Made by a program: the position numbers and the translations under genes
Part shown: positions 15,575 through 20,536 of the stretch, piece after piece
Layout of the letters: every line of letters begins with the position of its first letter
How positions within the stretch are numbered: position 1 is the stretch's first letter
Assembly: GCA_022865625.1 (NCBI GenBank)
Contig: JALHTB010000202.1
Location: forward strand, 1 to 20,536
Source: Candidatus Bathyarchaeota archaeon
Lineage (GTDB): Archaea; Thermoproteota; Bathyarchaeia; 40CM-2-53-6; FEN-987
Reading direction: 5' to 3'
DNA: 20,536 nt
Notes under the pieces: model-generated
Databases searched by the model: none
What the model was told of the DNA's origin: nothing
What the model saw: only the letters and a program-made list of their open reading frames with translations

Positions 15575-15774
15575 TTTTTCCCCGAAGGGTATCTCTTGTG
15601 TTTCGCTAAGATTTCAATCTGTTCGCACGGATCACCAGAATATAAGGCAGGGTCTTCTCGCTTGACACTACGTGCGGAATTAATGGTGAACTCCGTAGTG
15701 GGAGTGGTTGCACAAACGACCTGCAAGGTACTCGCATGCTCACGCTGGTCACTGCCGACGTTGGGCAGTGACAT
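15571..15774 (-). CDS. Doubtful 67-residue ORF upstream of the mini zinc protein
   Basis: This frame starts two bases after the acylphosphatase-like stop and its TGA overlaps the ATG of the mini zinc protein, so the spacing is gene-like. Against it, the start codon lies inside a perfect stem-loop (15748-15772), the first 45 residues look random, and only the end (EQIEILAKHKRYPSGKK) is protein-like. No family is recognised. Confidence 0.22.
   Translation of the reverse strand: MSLPNVGSDQREHASTLQVVCATTPTTEFTINSARSVKREDPALYSGDPCEQIEILAKHKRYPSGKK
15748..15772 (-). terminator. Perfect 9-bp stem-loop after the acylphosphatase-like gene
   Basis: GTCACTGCC (15748-15756) pairs with GGCAGTGAC (15764-15772) around a 7-base loop. 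It begins five bases after the stop of the acylphosphatase-like gene. No long T-run follows, and archaeal termination depends mainly on T-runs, so it may instead be an RNA-stabilising hairpin or a protein-binding site. Confidence 0.45.
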
Positions 15775-15776
15775 AC

Positions 15777-16169
15777 CTACTGTTCTTTCATGGCCTTGGC
15801 GAATTCTTTAGGCAGGTCACGTAGAAGCTTGCCTATGTATTGGAACCCCTTGTACATTTGAGCCGCTGTCAAAGTGTGAACGTAGTGGTCCCAATCCGGC
15901 AAAGGGCTTTCGTACACTTGGAGTGGAGTAACCTCGTACATCTTCTCTTCCGGAAACAATCTGATGTCGTGCTCGCTAATGTGATTATGAAAGCCCTCAA
16001 TATCCTTCAGTTTCCCACCGGCAACAACTTCCACCCTGTTCTTGTCCCGTTGGTTGTCACATGCGATCTGTAGGCCATACTCCGATGCCTCCCCCAGAAG
16101 AGCGGGCCTAAGCCCGACATCAAAAATCTTGGCTTCGCCCGTCAAGTAAAACCTTCTTATTTCGCTCAC
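15777..16169 (-). CDS. Acylphosphatase-like protein with extra C-terminal domain
   Basis: This is a 130-residue protein from GTG 16169, which has a GGAGG ribosome-binding site ten bases upstream; the ATG at 16193 lies before that site. Residues 5-65 follow the acylphosphatase fold: RFYLTGEAKIFDVGLRP, then the helix LLGEASEYGL, then ACDNQRDKNRVEVVAGG and a second helix. The two catalytic residues of the family seem present, Arg21 in GLRP and Asn39 in CDNQ, although the GxVQGVxFR loop is altered. The last 60 residues (EEKMYEVTPLQVYESP onward) are not part of a normal acylphosphatase of about 90 residues. The enzyme may bind a phosphorylated ligand rather than hydrolyse acyl phosphates. Confidence 0.6.
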   Translation of the reverse strand: MSEIRRFYLTGEAKIFDVGLRPALLGEASEYGLQIACDNQRDKNRVEVVAGGKLKDIEGFHNHISEHDIRLFPEEKMYEVTPLQVYESPLPDWDHYVHTLTAAQMYKGFQYIGKLLRDLPKEFAKAMKEQ

Positions 16170-16256
16170 CCCTCTTGCTCCTCCGTTGGACATTCAGAAT
16201 CTGAACCGCGTATTCTGTAAGAGAAATCGCGAATTGTGCATTCAACCCGCCCTCAC

Positions 16257-16264
16257 TATATAAA
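16257..16264 (-). promoter_or_regulatory. TATA box upstream of the acylphosphatase-like gene
   Basis: TTTATATA on the minus strand would start transcription near 16235, giving a leader of about 65 bases with a ribosome-binding site before GTG 16169. The element is nearly symmetrical, so it could also work rightward. Confidence 0.5.
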
Positions 16265-16350
16265 TTGGCGTCAAAAACCGGACACATCTGTCGAAAAACC
16301 TGGAGGTCATGTGCAAGCAGCGTCCGAAGTACACCGCCGTACCATTGTAA

Positions 16351-16381
16351 AGACACACACGTATGCGATATAAGTGTGTCT
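16351..16381. promoter_or_regulatory. 8-bp inverted repeat enclosing a TATAAG
   Basis: AGACACAC (16351-16358) and GTGTGTCT (16374-16381) form a perfect inverted repeat whose 15-bp spacer carries TATAA. It looks like an operator placed over a promoter. No clear gene lies immediately downstream on either strand, so the target is unknown. Confidence 0.4.
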
Positions 16382-16620
16382 CTTTGCATGACACTCTTGA
16401 CTTGGCTCGGGGTCGTCCTAGCGTTCTACGTCTTTAACCAAAAGGCAGTCTGATTCGTTGACATTTGCAGGAGTAAGATCGAGATGCAGCTCCGTCCAGT
16501 GAAGTGCGGTCATGTCGTCTCAAGACGTGAGGCCGAAAGTCTCGCGTGAGAAGACGTACTTACAACAAGATTGCGATTCAGTTGAGCCTGCTGCCCATTG
16601 CATTAAGGTCGAGCTGTGGA

Positions 16621-17016
16621 TCAAGGGAAGGTTCGGCTGGAAAAGGCGGCTCTCTCAAAATCCTCAATCGAATCTAAAAGGTGGATTTCTAGGCTCGACC
16701 ACTTTAAGTCTGGGATGCTATGTGTCAGGGCTTCATAGACTCGTTGACTTAGCAAGTTCCAGAATTCTTCCAATGCATTTTCATGAAAATCCCAACGCTT
16801 AACCCACACCAAGAGCGCGATTCTTGCACCGTTCACGTAGGCGCCGATAAGCTCGGCGAGCGCCTCACCCCAATACGAGACACCCGTGTCATGCGGAGGC
16901 TCGAAGTTTTCTTCAAATTCTAGGGTCACACCGGTGGCTATCTTCTGCCTGACCTTCGCTAGGGCATCAAGCAGTTGGCTTTCAAGGACAATCTTGGTAT
17001 CGGGGATCTCATTCAT
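16621..17016 (-). CDS. Hypothetical protein, third gene of the transposase unit
   Basis: This is a 131-residue protein from ATG 17016, which lies next to and overlaps the AbrB-like stop region (ATGAATGA); GTG 17025 is an alternative. It is acidic, has several amphipathic helices (ESQLLDALAKVRQKI, then WGEALAELIGAYVNGARIALLVWV) and ends with SSRTFP. There is no signal peptide and no Cys cluster. I recognise no family. Coupling to the AbrB-like gene suggests a partner protein, as in regulator/effector or antitoxin/toxin pairs, but no toxin motif is visible. Confidence 0.6.
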   Translation of the reverse strand: MNEIPDTKIVLESQLLDALAKVRQKIATGVTLEFEENFEPPHDTGVSYWGEALAELIGAYVNGARIALLVWVKRWDFHENALEEFWNLLSQRVYEALTHSIPDLKWSSLEIHLLDSIEDFERAAFSSRTFP

Positions 17017-17467
17017 GTCCGTCACTCTTTGGGTTTTTCTCTGTCCAGCCGTTCAGGATAGACGCGGACGCAAGGGTCCCTTTGGATGGTTTCCAGATAA
17101 CCTGGGACGTAGCCGCATCTCTGTGGCGTTCTAGGATCCCCTCGTCTTCCATTCTTTTCACAAAGATCGGGCTCGGAGTCTTCTGAGCTAGACCACCTTC
17201 GAGGCCAATCGTCGTCCAGACAGTTCCTCTTGGGTGCCTGATGAGAACACTGATTACCGCATCCTTGAATTGACAGTAACCGGGCTTCTTGGTCTGTTGT
17301 TTCGGCTCGCTCTTCCGCAGCAGGAAACCTCTCCGGGTGATCACTCCTTGGATGTAGTCTCCCCCATTCCATCCAAGGTGTGAGGTGAACTCATTCGGGA
17401 TCACGAGTTGGAACTTGATGTATTCCTTTCCGTTAACTCGGCGGGTGACGGATCTCTGGAGTCTCAA
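17009..17467 (-). CDS. AbrB-like DNA-binding protein with C-terminal winged helix
   Basis: This is a 152-residue protein from TTG 17467, chosen because GGAGGT lies 12 bases upstream and because longer versions run into the transposase. Residues 1-50 resemble a swapped-hairpin AbrB domain (RLQRSVTRRVNGKEYIKF, then LVIPNEFTSHLGW, then GVITRRGFLLRK). Residues about 60-130 look like a winged helix (FKDAVISVLIRHPRGTVWTTIGLEGG, then PIFVKRMEDEGILERH). The start is one base after the transposase stop, with its ribosome-binding site inside the transposase gene, so the two are one transcription unit. It may regulate the unit through the phased motif upstream (inference). Confidence 0.68.
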   Translation of the reverse strand: MRLQRSVTRRVNGKEYIKFQLVIPNEFTSHLGWNGGDYIQGVITRRGFLLRKSEPKQQTKKPGYCQFKDAVISVLIRHPRGTVWTTIGLEGGLAQKTPSPIFVKRMEDEGILERHRDAATSQVIWKPSKGTLASASILNGWTEKNPKSDGHE

Positions 17468-17468
17468 T

Positions 17469-18503
17469 CTAGCCGTAGTACCTCCAAGGTTCGATGCAGA
17501 GCGCCAGTTGGCTGTAGCCTGTGGTCCAGGCTGTTGATGCAATTGCAGTCATGGTGATGAGGCAAATCGCGAAATGCACTTCGACTCTTTCGAGTCGGCG
17601 AAGTTTCAGGTGGTTAAGCCCGAGTTCCTCTTTCAGCCTTGAGAAAACTCGCTCCACCGAGACCCGCATGTTATAGTAGCGGTTCCATTCTGCCGAGTTT
17701 CGCTTGACTGGAAGTATGTAGTCGGCTCTTCTCTTTCGTCTGTCCCTGGATCTTCGAGGGTTCAGCTTGATAATTGGAATTGCGTGATGCTTGATCGCCT
17801 GTATGATGTTATTCTTGGAATCGTAACCAGCATCCGCTATCACGATTTCAGTAGGGTTCCCTGAGGTTTTCGTTCTGCGAAGGATCTGGGGAAATAGGAG
17901 TGAATCACTTCTGTTTGCGGATACGACTAGGTATTCAAGTGGAAGTTCAAAGTCGGCGTCGCACGAGATTTGCAGTTTATATCCGAACACACGTAGCGGC
18001 TTGTTGAGCTTCTGACCAGGCACTCCGACTCTGGCGTCAGGATCCGAGGTCGGTTTCTTTCGCCCATTTGAATAAGCTTTGACTATGGTTGAGTCGACTG
18101 CGATTCGTCGCCCTAGATCCGGATAGCTAGCGGCAAGCTGTGACTGGAGAATTCGGAAGACTCTATGGAGGCGTTCTGGCCCGACTCTTCTCGTGAACTC
18201 GGAGAAGCTGTCGTGGCATGGAGCTCTAAGGAGTCCCAGAACGGGAAGCCATGTTGTCTCATGTTTCAGTATGCTGGCGAGTTTGCGCCATGAGGGAATC
18301 TGTCTGATTTTCTGGAATATCAGAGCTCTCAACATGGAAACGGGAGGGTACGGCGGTCTTCTCCTGCGTTGGGAGTATGCTTCCCAGAGGACAGGTTCGA
18401 CGGCGCTCAGATCGAGAGCTCTGAATAGGGCCACGATAGAAGGCGTCGGAACGCCTATCTGCGTATTACCGCATTTTCCTATTGAGGGGTCTGTTCCTGA
18501 CAT
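17469..18503 (-). CDS. IS5-type DDE transposase
   Basis: This is a 344-residue transposase with an N-terminal DUF772-like helical region (about 40-125, with SMLRALIFQKIRQIPSWRKLA) and a DDE_Tnp_1 catalytic core: D137 in IAVDSTIVKAY, D224 in VIADAGYDSK, and E284 in VERVFSRLKEEL. All three catalytic residues are present and the frame is intact, so it could be active. GAGGT lies upstream of ATG 18503. I found no convincing terminal inverted repeats on either side. The stop is directly followed by the start of the AbrB-like gene, so this is either an IS with passenger genes or a domesticated transposase. Confidence 0.87.
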   Translation of the reverse strand: MSGTDPSIGKCGNTQIGVPTPSIVALFRALDLSAVEPVLWEAYSQRRRRPPYPPVSMLRALIFQKIRQIPSWRKLASILKHETTWLPVLGLLRAPCHDSFSEFTRRVGPERLHRVFRILQSQLAASYPDLGRRIAVDSTIVKAYSNGRKKPTSDPDARVGVPGQKLNKPLRVFGYKLQISCDADFELPLEYLVVSANRSDSLLFPQILRRTKTSGNPTEIVIADAGYDSKNNIIQAIKHHAIPIIKLNPRRSRDRRKRRADYILPVKRNSAEWNRYYNMRVSVERVFSRLKEELGLNHLKLRRLERVEVHFAICLITMTAIASTAWTTGYSQLALCIEPWRYYG

Positions 18504-18518
18504 GGGTACCGACCTCTA

Positions 18519-18555
18519 TCGGGGCGGGCTGGGGGGCAAACCTGCCCCGCCCCGA
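18519..18555 (-). ncRNA. GC-rich stem-loop in the transposase leader
   Basis: TCGGGGCGGG (18519-18528) pairs with CCCGCCCCGA (18546-18555) in a 10-bp stem. An alternative stem is GGGGCA/TGCCCC (18533-18538 and 18543-18548). It lies between the phased motif and the transposase ATG, where it could block ribosome access or act as a DNA hairpin at an IS end. This is a predicted structure, not a known RNA family. Confidence 0.4.
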
Positions 18556-18562
18556 GTGTATT

Positions 18563-18592
18563 CCACGTGGTAGCCACATGGTCTCCACGTGG
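18563..18592. promoter_or_regulatory. Triple 11-bp-phased CCACGTGG motif, copy A
   Basis: CCACGTGG (18563), CCACATGG (18574) and CCACGTGG (18585) are exactly 11 bp apart. This is the cleanest of the three copies. It lies 60-90 bp upstream of the transposase ATG, ahead of the unit that contains the second AbrB-like gene. On the minus strand it shares TGGCTACCAC with copy B in the same orientation, so the copies are related and not just similar by composition. Confidence 0.7.
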
Positions 18593-19002
18593 ATATGAAC
18601 CTTGTGGAGAACCGCCTGACCCACGTATTGAATCAAGAAATCCGGTTGTTCGCTTCGGATCAGGAATCTGCTGGCTTTCCACATCGGAGAATCTATTCTG
18701 CCAGTGCGTCCAATCGTAATAACTCCAATCGTCCCATTTTTCTCTTTGATGGTCTTCTTCTATCATTGACTCTGCACGCTCCTACGATGATTCGCACGTA
18801 GGCGATCTCATCGACAGGAGCCGTGAGAAGAAAGTCAGACCATCCTGGCCGTTCCATCCCGATCTATAGTCACAGCAATCCTTTCTCAAGGATCGCGGAC
18901 GCAAATCAATCGTTTGGCTTGGCTTAAGGGGGACTTTCGAATACGGATCTCCTTACTACCGCGGGAGAAACTCCCTTCCTCGCCGCTCTTAAACTATGTC
19001 GA

Positions 19003-19036
19003 ATTACACCTGTAATCAGAAAACTACACCTGTAAG
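19003..19036. promoter_or_regulatory. Twin palindromes TTACACCTGTAA, 20 bp apart
   Basis: ATTACACCTGTAAT (19003-19016) is a perfect palindrome with a two-base centre, and CTACACCTGTAAG (19024-19036) repeats its core. The centres are 20 bp apart, about two helical turns. The core TACAnnTGTA is the same as the cop box bound by CopY/BlaI-type repressors. No gene starts close by on either strand, so the target is unclear. Confidence 0.5.
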
Positions 19037-19068
19037 CTGTCAACGAGTCCTCATGTGACATGTACTTT

Positions 19069-19103
19069 GTAGGACCTAGCGACTTGAGCGATTAGGACCT
19101 AAC
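19069..19103 (+). repeat. TTAGGACCTAA palindrome pair, copy 2
   Basis: GTAGGACCTAG (centre 19074) and TTAGGACCTAA (centre 19097) are 23 bp apart, separated by GCGACTTGAGCGA. The same arrangement with the same 23-bp spacing recurs at 20316-20357, and an inverted single unit is at 218-243. It lies just past the 3' end of the membrane-protein gene. Confidence 0.65.
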
Positions 19104-19184
19104 CCGACCAAGCTGGAGAAGGGATATCATAACTTGCGAGTTCACACTCTTCAATGCTAGGGTAGTGTCAAGTTCGCGATTCGC

Positions 19185-20054
19185 CTATGGCGTCTCGGGC
19201 GCTCGGAACTTGAAGTACGGTTGCAGTCCCGGACTGATGTATGAAGTAAACATTTCCAAATCCCGGTACTCTTCCAGCGTCACTAGGTAGGCTTTGAGTT
19301 CGGCGTTCTGCTCTATTGCCTCGCCGATCTCTCTCCACCGAGCGAGATGGGATGGTGCAAGCGGCGGAAGGAGAGGTGGGAATAGTTCAGAGAGCCGCCA
19401 AGAGACTGACTTGTAGATGGTCCACCACGATCGCAGTCTTCTCTTTCCAATGCCATATCTGGCCCAGTGGCCGCAAAAAGAAAGCAGAAGGAAGGCTGAG
19501 GCTAGGACAAACGCCATTAGGGAATACCCTCCGGCGGACAGGAGCACTAGAATGAGTGAGGCAAGGAGGAGACCGGTGGCAAAAATCAGATGTACGCAAG
19601 AAAAGGTCAAGTACACTGATGATCTCCTGAAGTCCTCCGAGTGCCTCAACCACATCTTCGCAACATCGTAATCGGCGCGTAGGCGGGTACCCTTATGGCC
19701 TCTCAGCCGAAGAACCTGCTCGAAAAAGCGAAGATCCGCTTGTCTAAAACCATGGGTATATCTCTCGCGATCAGCGAGAAAGAGTCCCGTTAGAAAGACC
19801 GAACCCGCAAATATGAAGGGTAGAGACAATCTCAACAAAGGAAAGAGTGTTCCAACAAGAATGGCAACTACTGCGGAAGACACTAGAGATGTCATGCTTT
19901 GCATATGGCTTAAACAAAATCCTAGTCTCTGCTCTGGGGGGAGAGGTAGAATCAGGTGGAGTTCGATCTCAGTTGGAGACAAAACGCAGTACCCGGTGCC
20001 GCCCAGAATCACGATTGCACACCCAAGCAAAAAGACAATCTTGAATCGCCTCAT
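19185..20054 (-). CDS. Multi-pass membrane protein of unknown function
   Basis: This is a 289-residue protein with about five transmembrane segments (5-25, 55-74, 78-94, 147-173 and 176-196), a basic soluble loop of about 50 residues in the middle and a soluble C-terminal 90 residues rich in Trp, Arg and Pro. I recognise no family. The ATG at 20054 has GGAGG 12 bases upstream. It is flanked on both sides by the TTAGGACCTAA repeat pairs (19069-19103 and 20316-20357), as if carried as a unit. Confidence 0.65.
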   Translation of the reverse strand: MRRFKIVFLLGCAIVILGGTGYCVLSPTEIELHLILPLPPEQRLGFCLSHMQSMTSLVSSAVVAILVGTLFPLLRLSLPFIFAGSVFLTGLFLADRERYTHGFRQADLRFFEQVLRLRGHKGTRLRADYDVAKMWLRHSEDFRRSSVYLTFSCVHLIFATGLLLASLILVLLSAGGYSLMAFVLASAFLLLSFCGHWARYGIGKRRLRSWWTIYKSVSWRLSELFPPLLPPLAPSHLARWREIGEAIEQNAELKAYLVTLEEYRDLEMFTSYISPGLQPYFKFRAPETP

Positions 20055-20406
20055 TGACCAAGATGGCCTCCGTCTGATCTTACAGAGGCTAGAACCTAAT
20101 GATCACTGTGGCCGTTGAGCCTGTAGGATGAGCATGGCACTTGCGATAGACACGCTGGCTGTCGCTAGACCAGCCCGAATCAAGTCCCGCGAAGCTCCTC
20201 CTCATGTACGTGCGTGTCAATGCTAGGGAGACAGGGTTGAACGGTAGAGACTAGTATGGACGAACTCTTGCGACGGACTTCGGTGATTCCTTGTTTTGTT
20301 CGATAACTACCGAACGTAGGACCTAACAGCTTGAGCCATTAGCACCTAGGGACTTGAGTCTGAATGAAAATGGCAGCCAATTTTCCGACAAGCTAGCCTG
20401 AAATGG
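20055..20406. other. Intergenic region between membrane-protein gene and tRNA
   Basis: I see no gene. It contains the ribosome-binding site of the membrane-protein gene and the third palindrome repeat (20316-20357). Stop-rich in the frames I read. Confidence 0.4.
20316..20357 (+). repeat. TTAGGACCTAA palindrome pair, copy 3
   Basis: GTAGGACCTAA (centre 20321) and TTAGCACCTAG (centre 20344) are 23 bp apart, each followed by a CTTGAG spacer (GCTTGAGC, GACTTGAG). This looks like tandem units of 23 bp. It ends about 50 bp from the 3' end of the tRNA gene. Confidence 0.65.
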
Positions 20407-20515
20407 TGGTGGACCGGGCGGGATTTGAACCCGCGACCTTCCGCACTTCGGAGCTGCAGTTTGCCAAGCGGACGATCTTCGGCCCCAAAGGCATACCAGA
20501 CTGATCTACCGGCCC
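20407..20515 (-). tRNA. tRNA-Ala(GGC) with two introns
   Basis: The acceptor stem is GGGCCGG (20509-20515) with CCGGTCC (20411-20417) and contains the G3-U70 pair that identifies alanine tRNA. The discriminator is A (20410), followed by an encoded CCA (20407-20409). The T arm is GCGGG-TTCAAAT-CCCGC. The anticodon stem is TCCGC/GCGGA with loop TTGGCA, anticodon GGC at 20463-20465. There are 23 bases between the anticodon stem arms where 7 belong, so a 16-base intron is present, and 25 bases between the D-stem arms (GATC and GATC), so a second intron of about 15 bases lies in the D loop. After removal the tRNA is about 75 bases. Short introns at the anticodon loop and other sites are an archaeal feature. 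Confidence 0.92.
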
Positions 20516-20536
20516 ACGTACACCGCTACACTACCG

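Larger units (their letters stand above)
16194..16620. other. Intergenic region with promoter-like elements
   Basis: No convincing gene is present. The region holds a strong TATA-like box (16257-16264) and an inverted repeat around a second TATAAG (16351-16381). Two tiny frames have plausible starts: a 21-residue hydrophobic peptide from ATG 16388, and a 21-residue frame from the ATG at about 16482 preceded by GGAG. I do not call either as a gene. Confidence 0.35.
18504..19184. other. Long palindrome-rich intergenic region
   Basis: This region of about 680 bp has no confident gene. It carries a GC-rich stem-loop (18519-18555), the phased motif (18563-18592), a small GGGAG-AAA-CTCCC hairpin (18963-18975), twin TTACACCTGTAA-type palindromes (19003-19036) and the TTAGGACCTAA repeat pair (19069-19102). 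A 34-residue frame from GTG 18823 after an AGGAG is the best coding candidate but is weak. Confidence 0.5.

Noticed and set aside
15237..15811. Two plus-strand frames of about 100-140 residues
   Set aside because: They are Ser/Arg-rich with no pattern, and the opposite strand holds the credible mini zinc protein with a ribosome-binding site.
16388..16453. 21-residue hydrophobic peptide MTLLTWLGVVLAFYV...
   Set aside because: It follows a TATA-like box and could be a tiny membrane peptide, but the box is too close for a leaderless start and no ribosome-binding site is present; left as a possibility only.
16512..16802. Plus-strand 96-residue frame
   Set aside because: More than half is antisense to the coupled gene at 16621-17016, which has better protein-like composition and a proper start.
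17440..18560. Terminal inverted repeats of the IS5-type element
   Set aside because: I compared the sequences flanking the transposase gene on both sides and found no matching inverted repeat; the element ends remain undefined.
18479..18801. Several overlapping frames around the phased motif
   Set aside because: Three frames on two strands of similar length, none with a family pattern or a ribosome-binding site; the region is better explained as regulatory DNA.
1..20536. CRISPR array
   Set aside because: No series of near-identical 24-37 bp repeats with unique spacers occurs; the 11-bp and 23-bp repeats are too short and too few.

Overview
The window is archaeal. Supporting signs are a leaderless gene with a TATA box 26 bp upstream (9455-9485), a tRNA-Ala interrupted by two short introns, AbrB-type regulators, a HerA/NurA pair, a Hel308-like helicase and frequent TTG/GTG starts. 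GC is near 50%. A TACK-type archaeon (Thaumarchaeota or Bathyarchaeota-like) is the best guess, but this is inference. The content is that of an accessory or defence island: nucleases, DNA methylation, transposase pieces, small regulators and orphan membrane proteins, with no core metabolic genes.

Layout. 1-369 has no convincing gene; it holds a long stem-loop, a palindrome repeat and a triple 11-bp-phased motif. 370-609 (-) is a small AbrB-like regulator. Divergent from it and across a second copy of the motif, 615-7351 (+) is a tight five-gene operon: SWIM/zinc-ribbon protein, HerA ATPase, NurA nuclease, a fusion of an HsdR-N-type nuclease with an N6-adenine methylase, and an HsdS-like specificity subunit. 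There is no HsdR motor; HerA-NurA may supply that role. 7688-8802 (-) is a membrane protein / mini-ORF / DEDD-exonuclease cassette. 9124-9354 (-) is the tail of a dead rve-type transposase. 9485-12229 (+) is a Ski2/Hel308-like helicase fused to a PD-(D/E)XK nuclease, convergent with a stand-alone PD-(D/E)XK protein (12367-13407, -).

13507-17016 (-) carries a three-helix membrane protein, a HAD phosphatase with its winged-helix neighbour, a DUF1660-like mini zinc protein, an acylphosphatase-like protein and an orphan. The orphan is the last gene of a unit that starts with an IS5-type transposase (17469-18503) and continues through a second AbrB-like gene whose start lies one base past the transposase stop. 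A third copy of the 11-bp-phased motif lies upstream of that transposase. 18504-19184 is non-coding but rich in palindromes. 19185-20054 (-) is a five-helix membrane protein, and 20407-20515 (-) is the intron-containing tRNA-Ala(GGC).

How it may work together (inference): the AbrB-like protein could control the defence operon through the shared phased operator. The methylase/specificity pair would mark self DNA, while the fused nuclease and HerA-NurA attack unmarked DNA. The helicase-nuclease and the stand-alone nuclease look like further DNA-processing or defence genes.
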